Below, in pieces: positions 46,222 through 54,551 of a stretch of 64,000 nt of DNA (positions within the stretch are counted from its first letter, which is position 1; every line of letters begins with the position of its first letter). The stretch covers positions 98,220 to 162,219 of the forward strand of contig NZ_VKHR01000001.1 in NCBI RefSeq assembly GCF_009663145.1, in the 5' to 3' direction. Origin of the DNA: Shewanella sp. TC10. GTDB taxonomy: Bacteria > Pseudomonadota > Gammaproteobacteria > Enterobacterales > Shewanellaceae. The notes under the pieces are model-generated. The model did no database searches. It saw nothing but the letters and a program-made list of their open reading frames with translations, and was not told the origin of the DNA. Made by a program: the position numbers and the translations under genes.

Positions 46222-46652
46222 TGACTGAAGAACATAAAGCCAGTGCCGAATTTATTGCCCGTGAGCCGCGTACTGACTCATCTGAACCAATTAAGGTTGA
46301 TAACCGCGACCATATCAGACTGAGCCTACGGGATTCTTCAGAAGAGCTCTCGCAAGCTTGTGATGGTATCAGTGTAAAACTGCATAAAAAAGGCTGGTTT
46401 CTCATGGAAGAGATTGGCATCGCGAATATCAAAGATATTAGCTTAAGCGGCGTAGGATTGATTACGCCAGCAACACTCAAGCTAAATCAAGTCATTTGGG
46501 TTGAAGTAAAACAATCTTTTTTTGCGTTCACCATCATGCGTCAATACCCAGTAAACCAAAGGTTGAACTTTATCGGCGGTAAGTGGAAGTCGAGTGATCA
46601 GGACAAAATAAACAAGCTATTAATTGAGATCAACAACCAGAAATCTCAATGA
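46221..46652 (+). CDS. PilZ-domain protein at the end of the lateral flagellar operon
   Basis: Protein of 143 residues with the two halves of a c-di-GMP binding site: RxxxR as RDHIR at 29-33, and DxSxxG as DISLSG at 72-77, followed by a beta-barrel pattern (LNQVIWVEVKQSFFAFTIMR). The start overlaps the lafU stop, so expression is tied to the stator. It is probably a c-di-GMP receptor acting on the lateral motor, as YcgR does in enterobacteria (inference). It has no YcgR-N (PilZN) domain. Confidence 0.8.
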   Translation: MTEEHKASAEFIAREPRTDSSEPIKVDNRDHIRLSLRDSSEELSQACDGISVKLHKKGWFLMEEIGIANIKDISLSGVGLITPATLKLNQVIWVEVKQSFFAFTIMRQYPVNQRLNFIGGKWKSSDQDKINKLLIEINNQKSQ

Positions 46653-46703
46653 TTCACCGATTTATTTTGCAGCGTTTTTCCTACATAAAGATAGGGAGGT
46701 ATT

Positions 46704-46985
46704 GTGCGGACCAGAGATAAAAGAAAAGGACCTGATGGCCTTCAAAAAATCTTCCTGTATTTGATATTACTCGAATGGTTTTTACTCATTTACACCACTA
46801 CAACCATCAGTAGAATGACCTTTAGGCAAGGGCTATTAACCTTAGCTCTATTGCTAGGGTTTAATTTAATTCTAGGCAAACTGTGCACTAAAAGAGCGAA
46901 AAGAACCACTGACGGTTACATTATTTATCCAGTGATATGTGGTGGATTGTTATCTTTTTTATTGTTGGTTTATTTTATTTTTTAA
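46704..46985 (+). CDS. Small three-helix membrane protein
   Basis: Protein of 93 residues. GTG start with an excellent AGGGAGGT ribosome site. A basic N-terminus (MRTRDKRKGPDG) precedes three hydrophobic helices (about 15-33, 43-57 and 72-92). No family recognised. It lies 51 bp after the PilZ gene on the same strand and could belong to the operon, or be an independent gene. Confidence 0.65.
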   Translation: MRTRDKRKGPDGLQKIFLYLILLEWFLLIYTTTTISRMTFRQGLLTLALLLGFNLILGKLCTKRAKRTTDGYIIYPVICGGLLSFLLLVYFIF

Positions 46986-47002
46986 GCGCTGTAATCCAGC
47001 GC
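46986..47002. terminator. Weak hairpin between convergent genes
   Basis: GCGCTG / CAGCGC stem with a five-base loop and no T-run. It separates the right end of the lateral operon from the leftward gene ending at 47037; termination is plausible but not proven. Confidence 0.35.
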
Positions 47003-47036
47003 CTAAAGTCATCATAATATTGCCTATCAAATGCGA

Positions 47037-47945
47037 TTAATAACCCAATTTACATCTATTTTCACTCGATGAGCATGGCACAACAGAAGCACTGATCCCT
47101 GTCAGTGTTTCTTGGGTTTCAACCATAAATCCACTCAATTCAACAAGCTGTTTCATCTTGATAAAGTCATGACTTTGCTGCGACTCAAACTGAAACTTAT
47201 CGCCTAATGTAAATAGTTTTTCCTGGCCTAAAACAAGGTGATTACTGTTAGCATCTTTAATCTGCAAAAACCTAAAATGTAACTGATTGTCCGTATCAAT
47301 AAAATCGACTTCAGCATAGCTCTCTGAGCCGTCAGCAAAGGTAACAACAATTGGAGGAGATAAGTTTTTCAACGGCATATTAGCTTGAAGGCTTGCTAAC
47401 TCACCTTGTTGCCAGTTTGTCTGAAATGCTGAATATTCATATTGGTATTCTTGTTGCCAATTAAACATCACCTTGCCGATAACATGACTACTCTCAATCA
47501 ACTCCCAAGCCGTGTTAGCGACTTGAGGATCAACCTGTATATATTGGCTTTTAAAAAAGTCCATTTGATATAATGATTCAGCCAATAAAATGACCTGCTC
47601 GCGCGCAATATTAGTGACTTTCAATGACATTACCAATGAGCCATCTTCCATTTTACAGTAACCTTTAGTCGCAGACTTTCCATAGTCACTGCATACTTCC
47701 ACTAGCAATTTTTTGACATCAAATTTGCGCACATCGAATTGATTAAAATTAATCACATTAACGACTTTTTGCTCTCTGTCTTTTAGGGCTGATAAAGCGG
47801 CTTGGCGGTATGCTTGATTTGAAGTGCAATGGTTACACTGGATGTTCACAACAGTATTAAATACATTTGCAGCAGCATGATGACTCAACAGCATCAAAAG
47901 CAAAACCAACGCTATGAACAATCGATTCATTGGGTAAAAATCCAT
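47037..47945 (-). CDS. Secreted protein of unknown function with CxxC
   Basis: Protein of 302 residues with a signal peptide (ending AAANVF, about residue 27). The mature N-terminus holds NIQCNHCTSNQAYRQ, a CxxC pair, with further cysteines at VCSDYG, GYCKMED and near the C-terminus (VPCSSSENRCK), suggesting disulfides in the periplasm. ATG 47945 is used; ATG 47930 (MNRLF) is also possible. The pilin-like gene is 41 bp upstream on the same strand, but no functional link is visible. Confidence 0.65.
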   Translation of the reverse strand: MDFYPMNRLFIALVLLLMLLSHHAAANVFNTVVNIQCNHCTSNQAYRQAALSALKDREQKVVNVINFNQFDVRKFDVKKLLVEVCSDYGKSATKGYCKMEDGSLVMSLKVTNIAREQVILLAESLYQMDFFKSQYIQVDPQVANTAWELIESSHVIGKVMFNWQQEYQYEYSAFQTNWQQGELASLQANMPLKNLSPPIVVTFADGSESYAEVDFIDTDNQLHFRFLQIKDANSNHLVLGQEKLFTLGDKFQFESQQSHDFIKMKQLVELSGFMVETQETLTGISASVVPCSSSENRCKLGY

Positions 47946-47986
47946 TTTTACTGGGTTAATGTCAATTTAGGCTAAATAATCAAACG

Positions 47987-48550
47987 CTAACAACCGTCTA
48001 AGTCTCTTGCAACTATTGGTATTTCCCCAATAGCTTTTGGCTCTGAATATCGTATCTCGCAATCATTCACTGAGTAATCGGCTGCAGGTCTAATCCGTAA
48101 ACCCGTTAGTGGGTTAATAGAAAACGAGGTAATTTCGAAGTCCTCTCCGTCCACAATATTAATTGCGCGAGCAATACCTGCTTCCGTCTGCCTTGGATAA
48201 CCATAGGCTAATGTTATATTTTGTCCTTCAGCCTCAATAGTATTTCCGTTACCTGGTCCTTCAGTTTCATCACAATCAGCACTGAGCACGCAAGCCGCGT
48301 AGATTAAATCTTTTGCACTTCCAATCGCACCAGATACTCCTTGCATTTGTCCTGCGTAAGCATCTTCTTTTAACGAAATAAACTTAGGCGCTGCAATGAC
48401 AGCCAGTACCGCCAAAATGATAATGACCACAACTAGCTCAATTAAGGTAAAACCACTTGAGAGATTTTTTGAGTTTTTAGCACAAAATGAAGCATTAGCA
48501 TTGACGTAGTATTTCATATTAACCGTAGCGTCTGTTTTTCTTGCAAGCAT
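47987..48550 (-). CDS. Type IV pilin-like prepilin with long leader
   Basis: Protein of 187 residues with the prepilin site SSG|FTLIELVVV and helix IIILAVLAVIAAPKF. The mature protein is about 154 residues, with Cys pairs (CVLSADC; CEIRYSEP...DGC). The leader is 33 residues, unusually long for a type IVa-type pilin; ATG 48550 is supported by AGGAAAG, while ATG 48517 has no ribosome site. Similar to MSHA pilins. No other pilus genes are in the window, so assembly needs machinery elsewhere. Confidence 0.85.
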   Translation of the reverse strand: MLARKTDATVNMKYYVNANASFCAKNSKNLSSGFTLIELVVVIIILAVLAVIAAPKFISLKEDAYAGQMQGVSGAIGSAKDLIYAACVLSADCDETEGPGNGNTIEAEGQNITLAYGYPRQTEAGIARAINIVDGEDFEITSFSINPLTGLRIRPAADYSVNDCEIRYSEPKAIGEIPIVARDLDGC

Positions 48551-48596
48551 AGTCTTTCCTTACAACACCAGAATTTTATCTTATCCATATTGCTAA

Positions 48597-48879
48597 CTAG
48601 GGCCTGTTGATCTTTGCTGGTTAAGTTTTGTTCGAAATAAAAGCGTTTTAATCGAGGCGAATGAATTGATGCCTAGTCATCTAAGCACCTTTTATTCACA
48701 AAGATGCATTCAACAAAGGGTAAAACGCTTTTAGTCGAACCCTTCGGGCAGCGTTTGTTGGTCATTTTTACTGCGTTATCGACTTTTTATGTAGAATAAC
48801 TACACCACAAAGTCTCTGCCTTGTACAAATGACCAACAATTCGCTGCAAAAACAACCTCGAAAGATCAACAGGCCCTAG
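48597..48879. mobile_element. MITE-like element with 19-bp terminal inverted repeats
   Basis: Perfect inverted termini: CTAGGGCCTGTTGATCTTT (48597-48615) and its complement (48861-48879). It is 283 bp long and has no coding capacity. CTAG at each end reads as a four-base target duplication, a target preference seen in IS5-type transposons (inference). Its right end supplies the final residues and stop of the leftward GGDEF gene. Confidence 0.9.
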
Positions 48880-50455
48880 CAACCGTCACTTGATTTTTAC
48901 CTTGGTGCTTAGCTTGGTACATGGCGGTATCTGCACGATGAATTAAACTGTCGGTATCTTTATCTGTGCCATTAGACAATGCCAAACCAATACAAGCACT
49001 GATAGCAATGACTTTATCTTCAATAATCACAGGTTGCGAAAACAATTGCAGTAACTTTTCTGCAGCGCATTCAGCAGCTGAAATCGAATCCATGTTTGGC
49101 ATCAAAACAATGAACTCATCACCACCGTATCTCGCTAAAATATCATGAATAAATAAGTGTTTATTGACCTTATCTGCGAGTGCTTTTAGTAACTCATCAC
49201 CGATGCGATGACCATGCTGATCGTTTACGCCTTTAAAGCTATCTAAATCAATAAACAGTAATGAAAAGTGCTTGTTCTGTTGTAATAATTCAGCAATTTT
49301 AAACCGAATAGCAACTCGATTTGCCAAACCAGTCACAGCATCATGATTAGCCAAGTGCAGCGCTTTCGCTTGAGCTTCTGCTAAGTCAGCAGTGCGGTCA
49401 GCAACCCTGACCTCTAACTCTTCACGGCCGTTAATTATCTCTAATGACATTTGCCTAAAGCTATCAAATAACTTGGCAAATTCAGCGGTATGGAATCCGC
49501 GAGGATGACGTTGAATCCCCTTAGCACTGACATCTGTAATATCTCGAGTTTTCGCAGTCAAAATATCAATTGGGCGAGTGATGAGACCAACGATCCACCA
49601 ACTAAAAATACTGCATACTATCAGCGACACGAGTGCCACTAATAAGGTAAATTTGATAACAATAAATGCACTCTGATCTAACTCGATTAAGGGTTGTGGG
49701 ATCATTACGCCCCAACCAGTGATTGGTACCACATCAAAGCCTGCAATCATGTCAGCTTTTACCGCTGGTGAATAAAACTGACTAACTCCACTTTCCCCAT
49801 TCATCATCTGCTGCACAATGCTCACTTTACTGATGTTTTTAGCCTCGGCTTGCCACTGCCTATTAGGGTGAGCTAATACATTACCTTGCTTATCAACTAT
49901 GGCTGCATGACCTTTATTGCCAAAGATAACTGCAGATTGTAATTGCTCAATATACGTCGCATTCATCGTGGCCAACCAAATTCGCATATCTGCTGTTTGG
50001 CGGATCATATACAAGGTTGGCTGTTTAACCCCATTCTTATGAATAGGCGTAAAATGTGCTTGAGATAAATCCGACAATTCAAATGGGTTAGCTGGGTCTG
50101 TCAAACTTAACGGTTGAGACTGCGCTTCACCATACACGACCGCTTCACGTTGACCTTGCTGATTAAATACACCGATAGACACAACATCAATGGTATTAAG
50201 TAAGGTAAACATATCCTTAGCAACACCTTGGTTATTATTAATATTAGTCACAGTCGTGAATATTGCCAGTGCATCCATGGCATAACGATTCAATGCTTTA
50301 GTGATATTTTGGGCAAGTAACAAATGCTTGTCATGCACCATGTTGTATTCGTTTTCGAGGGCTGAATTAGCAGACCACAATGAAATTGTTGTAATAGGGA
50401 TAAGTGACGTTAGTATCATCACCAAAAATAATAAATGGCGAAAAGGTAATTTCAT
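48866..50455 (-). CDS. Diguanylate cyclase with periplasmic CACHE-like sensor
   Basis: Sensor cyclase of 529 residues. TM1 (about 7-27), a periplasmic sensor (about 30-265, with GVFNQQGQREAVVYG and HAAIVDKQGNVLAHP as in CACHE domains), TM2 (about 268-290), a HAMP-like linker, then GGDEF (about 362-529) with HDAVTGLANRVAIR, LLFIDLDSFKGVND and RYGGDEF. The active site is intact; the RxxD inhibitory site is not (FIHD instead). The last four residues (ARAC) and the TGA come from the MITE. Confidence 0.93.
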   Translation of the reverse strand: MKLPFRHLLFLVMILTSLIPITTISLWSANSALENEYNMVHDKHLLLAQNITKALNRYAMDALAIFTTVTNINNNQGVAKDMFTLLNTIDVVSIGVFNQQGQREAVVYGEAQSQPLSLTDPANPFELSDLSQAHFTPIHKNGVKQPTLYMIRQTADMRIWLATMNATYIEQLQSAVIFGNKGHAAIVDKQGNVLAHPNRQWQAEAKNISKVSIVQQMMNGESGVSQFYSPAVKADMIAGFDVVPITGWGVMIPQPLIELDQSAFIVIKFTLLVALVSLIVCSIFSWWIVGLITRPIDILTAKTRDITDVSAKGIQRHPRGFHTAEFAKLFDSFRQMSLEIINGREELEVRVADRTADLAEAQAKALHLANHDAVTGLANRVAIRFKIAELLQQNKHFSLLFIDLDSFKGVNDQHGHRIGDELLKALADKVNKHLFIHDILARYGGDEFIVLMPNMDSISAAECAAEKLLQLFSQPVIIEDKVIAISACIGLALSNGTDKDTDSLIHRADTAMYQAKHQGKNQVTVARAC

Positions 50456-50794
50456 CGAGATTCCATGCTCAGGTTATCTTATCAATGCGTCTAATGATGA
50501 CGTTTCAATTGTTTTATCACGCGGCATGATCACTACTAATGCCTACCATTTTAACCTGCAAATAATTGTTACAAATTAAGGGGCGCATTGTTACATACGC
50601 TCAAAGAGTGTTCAACCATAAGCTTACAAATCTGAATAGTTACTCTAAAACACATATTGAGGCTAAGTTAATTATGAAATCTTCAAAAATTAATGCCTTA
50701 ATGAAAAACACTGCAGCCAAATCGTTGCAGTGCTGATCCAACACAAGATGAGAGTGATAATTAATGATGCCAAACCATCAATTAAATGATGGGA
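50456..50794. other. Intergenic region between GGDEF and symporter genes
   Basis: 339 bp without a supported gene. It should hold the promoter of the leftward GGDEF gene. A hairpin near its right end is listed separately as the symporter terminator. No other structure was found. Confidence 0.4.
50704..50732 (-). terminator. Terminator of the symporter gene
   Basis: CACTGCA / TGCAGTG stem (50709-50715 with 50726-50732); on the minus strand it is followed by TTTTTC. It would end the leftward symporter transcript. Confidence 0.65.
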
Positions 50795-52021
50795 TTAGCT
50801 CTGTGAATCAGTGGAATTGGATTCAGATTGGTAGTGTTTACCATTGATACGCTCAATAATTTGGGTTGCCGTTAAATCATGCACCACATTAATCACTGTT
50901 GATGCCGCATCTGTTATTGCGCCTAGTACCACTAAAATTGGGATCACCTCTAAAGGTAATCCTAAAGTGGTGACAATGAATATCTCACCAAGAAACGCTC
51001 CCCCAGGCACTCCGCCAATCACAAATGCCGATAAAACTGAAATCAATATTGTTAGCATGAACACATCACTGGTAAATTCCATTCCTAATAGCGAGTAGAT
51101 AAACACTATTTTCAAAGCGGTAATCATCGCTGCACCGCCTTTATTAAGATTCACTAATAATGGCAAGCTAATTTCGGCAATTTGTTCATTTAAGCCCATT
51201 TTGCCTGCACTTCTGATATTGACAGGCAAGGTCGCTAAAGACGAACTAGTACCTAATGCTGTGACAGCGGGCTCAAGCATATTCTGCCAAAAACGTTTAA
51301 CGCCACTGAAACCTCCGCCGACCCAAGCGTATAGGGTTGAACCCAAAGTTAGGTAAATTAGGGTTGCGACTAAAAATAGCCCAACAGCCCTTGCAAACGT
51401 ACCCATTAATTCTGCATCTTGGCTTGCCATAGTGGCGGCAAAATAAGCTCCTAAACCTAATGGAGCGAGATACATTAATATCGCAATAATCTTCATGATG
51501 ACGGTATTTAAGCTATCTAGCAGCGCAGATACTTTTAAACCATCTTCACCCGACTGACCAATAGCAATGCCGCTAATAACCGACATGATGATCAGCGCTA
51601 AAATATTCGATTTTGATAGCAACCCAACAAAGTCATTAGTAGTGAGTAAACTCACAAAGTCCATGCTGCCAGCAGTTTCGACCGTTTCGCTCAGTTCCAG
51701 CGTGACGCCTTGAGCTGGATCGTATGCAAGTGCCAATAAGACAATGCCGATGGCAGGAATCATCGCCATGACCACTGACACCCCCATTATCGATGCGAGA
51801 ATTGAGCCTAGTTTTTTTAAATCTGTCATTCTCGCAATGGATGCCATCACACTTACTGCCACTAAAGGCACGATAATCATAAACAATAGATTCAGGAAAA
51901 TTTGCCCTATAGGTTTCAACTTAATGGCAAATTCGGGCAATACAAACCCAAGTAACCCGCCAAGCAGTAAAGCAGATAATAAAATGATTGAAGATCGATA
52001 AGCTTGAAGGGCATTCCACAT
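50795..52021 (-). CDS. Dicarboxylate/amino acid:cation symporter (DAACS family)
   Basis: Inner-membrane importer, 408 residues, with about eight helices and two re-entrant loops. The serine-rich loop TALGTSSSLATLPVN and the late GGVPGGAFLGEI and GAITDAASTVINVVHD segments are the substrate/cation-binding signatures of GltP/DctA-like transporters. The substrate (glutamate, aspartate, C4-dicarboxylate or serine) cannot be told from sequence alone. It stands alone. Confidence 0.92.
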   Translation of the reverse strand: MWNALQAYRSSIILLSALLLGGLLGFVLPEFAIKLKPIGQIFLNLLFMIIVPLVAVSVMASIARMTDLKKLGSILASIMGVSVVMAMIPAIGIVLLALAYDPAQGVTLELSETVETAGSMDFVSLLTTNDFVGLLSKSNILALIIMSVISGIAIGQSGEDGLKVSALLDSLNTVIMKIIAILMYLAPLGLGAYFAATMASQDAELMGTFARAVGLFLVATLIYLTLGSTLYAWVGGGFSGVKRFWQNMLEPAVTALGTSSSLATLPVNIRSAGKMGLNEQIAEISLPLLVNLNKGGAAMITALKIVFIYSLLGMEFTSDVFMLTILISVLSAFVIGGVPGGAFLGEIFIVTTLGLPLEVIPILVVLGAITDAASTVINVVHDLTATQIIERINGKHYQSESNSTDSQS

Positions 52022-52082
52022 AAATTAGGTCCATTTAAAGGTTGTGCTGCTAGATATTGCACTTAATAGTCAGAATAATAAA

Positions 52083-52108
52083 AAAGCCTGCAACTTGCAG
52101 GCTTTATA
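52083..52108 (-). terminator. Terminator of the 743-residue protein gene
   Basis: AAAGCCTGCAA / TTGCAGGCTTT near-continuous palindrome (52083-52105); on the minus strand a T-run follows, so it serves the gene ending at 52124. Confidence 0.85.
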
Positions 52109-52123
52109 TACTATAGCACCAGT

Positions 52124-54355
52124 TTAACGATGGCCGCGTCCTCGCCCTTCTCTTGCCATACCTGATTGACGGGCTTGACGAGAGCGATTCAAGCTTTGAT
52201 GATCAAACCCTCCACTTGGACGACTACGATTGATTGAGTTATTCATATTCGATGGACGTGAAGAAGGCATCGTTGACGGCCTTGACGAAGGTAACGTCGA
52301 CGGACGAGTGGATGGCAACGTGCTAGGTTTACTGATGTTACTAGGTTTACTGATATTCGTGGGCTTGCTCAAGTCCCGAGTAGCAGGAGCCGTATTCCAC
52401 TTGCCATCGCTGCGGTTCTCCCACTTACCTTGATTATCACGAGCCACATTACCGTGTTTATCAGCAAACACATCATTACTGCGGTTCTTATTGTAAGTGG
52501 CTTTTTTCAAGTTCTTATTGGCGACAGCAGGGCTCGCTAAACGATCCCGAGTGGCTGGGCGGTTATACAAATTATTCTGCTTACCAATTCTATTACCATT
52601 AATATTGGTAGAATTGATTCGATTAGACACCTTAGTTCTATTACCCACACTAATACTGTTACCAATATTAATATTGCCTGTATTAATCACCACAGGGCGA
52701 CGGTATCCACCACCATAATAGCCACTGCAGCATCGATATGGACGGTGATAGCCGTAGCCACCTCCCCAAACAACACCAGCACGGAAAAATCCATTACTCC
52801 AGCTCACGCCCACATTCCAGCCAGTCCAAGGGTTATAGCCTACATGTAAGCCCCAGGTCGGTGGACGAGGATAATAGTAACGCCCCCAATATGGCGGGTA
52901 ATACCAACCCGTACCGTAAATAGGCACGCCATAATATGGATAAGACCACATATAGCCTGGGGTATAACCTACATAGACCACTTCCGGAGTTGAGTCATAA
53001 ACTTGTACGTAAGTGGTGTTATAGACAGGTGAACTTGCCGGGATTTTTGCAATTTCTTCATTCGGAATATCATCAGCAACAATCCAAGGGCCTTTTGCTG
53101 ATGCAGATGTAAACCACACCCCATTGTCGACGGCGTAATAGACTTTGTTGATCAATAAAACTTGGGTTGAAGTGTTAACAGCGTAAGAAACTGAAGTGCC
53201 TGTTACCGCCTCAAATTTAGGCTCGCCATCATATTCCACCTCAAGTTTGGCTTCGTCACGTTTAATCGCTGCTGTTTGCGGAATTTGCGCATCTAGCATG
53301 GCTTGATTTGCTTCATCAGTGCCCGCTACTGACACTCTTAAACCACCGATATCTGATTCTGGCGGAATATCTTTGAAGCTTTCAGGTAATTTATCCCCGC
53401 GCACAAATGCCCACGGCCCAGCTTGTTTTTTTGATTTAAACCAGCGACCTGACAGTAATACATACATATCACCTGATGATGTTTCGCGGATCCAAGCTGT
53501 CTCGGTATTACTTACATAAAGTAGCTTGCCATCAATTAAACTTTGCCAATTGGGCGAGCCATCAGTTGCTATCAATTCCGTAGGGGTATCAGAGGTAATG
53601 ATATGCGGCGCATTGGCAGTGCTTTTAGCGGGTTCATCCTCCTCGGTATTCACCATGCTGACCAAATCTTCAGGAGGATACAATGTGACTTGCCATGGCC
53701 CCATAGGATCTTCAGCGACATACCAATATGTGCCACTACTTAAATAGAGTTTTTTCGACTGGGTGTCACGGGCAACCGCAAAAGGGGTATTGAGAATGCG
53801 TTCATAAGGGCTATTTTCGATTTCCCTAAATTGTGGCTCACCATCGTAAGACAGCAAAACACTCAAGGTAGAACTGAAGATAATCTCAGGCGCATCATTA
53901 TTTATATTATCTAAGCTGCGTTTTTCTTGCTCAGCCGTTTCTAAGCTGGCTGACAATCGCTCCATTGAGATTTCAAAGCTTGTAGTGGCTAATGCCTCTG
54001 AAACGGTATCGGTAAAGGTCTGTTGATCTTCTTCTGTTGAAGATGGCCAGCGCACTTCAGTCACCTGAATATTACGCACCGTTGTTACATCGTCAGTGGT
54101 ATCAATTCGGGCACTAAACCAAAATGCACCAAATACGGGATCTGGTTGATTTTTTACCTCAAATGACATCGCTGCACGACTTTGTAATACATTACCGTTA
54201 AGGGATTCTGGCTGTGGTTGGTAAACCACTAACGTGCCGAGTTTAGTATCAACTTCTTGTGGCCACTCAAGCGCCTGTGCAAAAAAAGGCAGCAACCAAA
54301 GCATCAAAATTCCAAAAGCTAACCTGAATAACGAACTCGGTAATCTTACTTTCAT
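52124..54355 (-). CDS. Large exported protein with GPW repeats and Tyr/Gly-rich tail
   Basis: Protein of 743 residues with a signal peptide (to about 28, FFAQA-L). Three related modules each contain a short aromatic strand pair followed by GPW: YWYVAEDPMGPWQV, RWFKSKKQAGPWAF and VWFTSASAKGPWIV. A Tyr/Pro/Gly/Trp-rich segment follows (about 470-555; MWSYPYYGVPIYGTGWYYPP), then an Asn-rich and a Ser/Arg/Pro-rich, strongly basic tail ending RGRGHR. No function recognised; similar sequences have been annotated as carbohydrate-binding, unproven. Probably envelope- or surface-located. Confidence 0.8.
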   Translation of the reverse strand: MKVRLPSSLFRLAFGILMLWLLPFFAQALEWPQEVDTKLGTLVVYQPQPESLNGNVLQSRAAMSFEVKNQPDPVFGAFWFSARIDTTDDVTTVRNIQVTEVRWPSSTEEDQQTFTDTVSEALATTSFEISMERLSASLETAEQEKRSLDNINNDAPEIIFSSTLSVLLSYDGEPQFREIENSPYERILNTPFAVARDTQSKKLYLSSGTYWYVAEDPMGPWQVTLYPPEDLVSMVNTEEDEPAKSTANAPHIITSDTPTELIATDGSPNWQSLIDGKLLYVSNTETAWIRETSSGDMYVLLSGRWFKSKKQAGPWAFVRGDKLPESFKDIPPESDIGGLRVSVAGTDEANQAMLDAQIPQTAAIKRDEAKLEVEYDGEPKFEAVTGTSVSYAVNTSTQVLLINKVYYAVDNGVWFTSASAKGPWIVADDIPNEEIAKIPASSPVYNTTYVQVYDSTPEVVYVGYTPGYMWSYPYYGVPIYGTGWYYPPYWGRYYYPRPPTWGLHVGYNPWTGWNVGVSWSNGFFRAGVVWGGGYGYHRPYRCCSGYYGGGYRRPVVINTGNINIGNSISVGNRTKVSNRINSTNINGNRIGKQNNLYNRPATRDRLASPAVANKNLKKATYNKNRSNDVFADKHGNVARDNQGKWENRSDGKWNTAPATRDLSKPTNISKPSNISKPSTLPSTRPSTLPSSRPSTMPSSRPSNMNNSINRSRPSGGFDHQSLNRSRQARQSGMAREGRGRGHR

Positions 54356-54463
54356 AACAATTCCTTAGCTGCTGCTTATCTATACACTATAGATAGCACA
54401 GTTGAACAAAGTTTAAACTAATATGACGAGGTTATTTACATTTAGCTATTATAAACGACCAAT

Positions 54464-54498
54464 AAAAAAGCCCTTACTGAAACCAGTAAGGGCTTTTT
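54464..54498. terminator. Bidirectional terminator after glnA
   Basis: Perfect stem of about 15 bp, AAAAAGCCCTTACTG / CAGTAAGGGCTTTTT (54465-54479 with 54484-54498), with a four-base loop and A/T tails on both sides. Confidence 0.9.
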
Positions 54499-54551
54499 CG
54501 TTAACGGCAGCTGAGTTTAATCAAACTGCATCTGCGTTAAACAACTTCTAC

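Noticed and set aside
50674..50736. 20-residue frame starting MKSSKINALMK
   Set aside because: Overlaps the symporter terminator hairpin; too short to support without other evidence.
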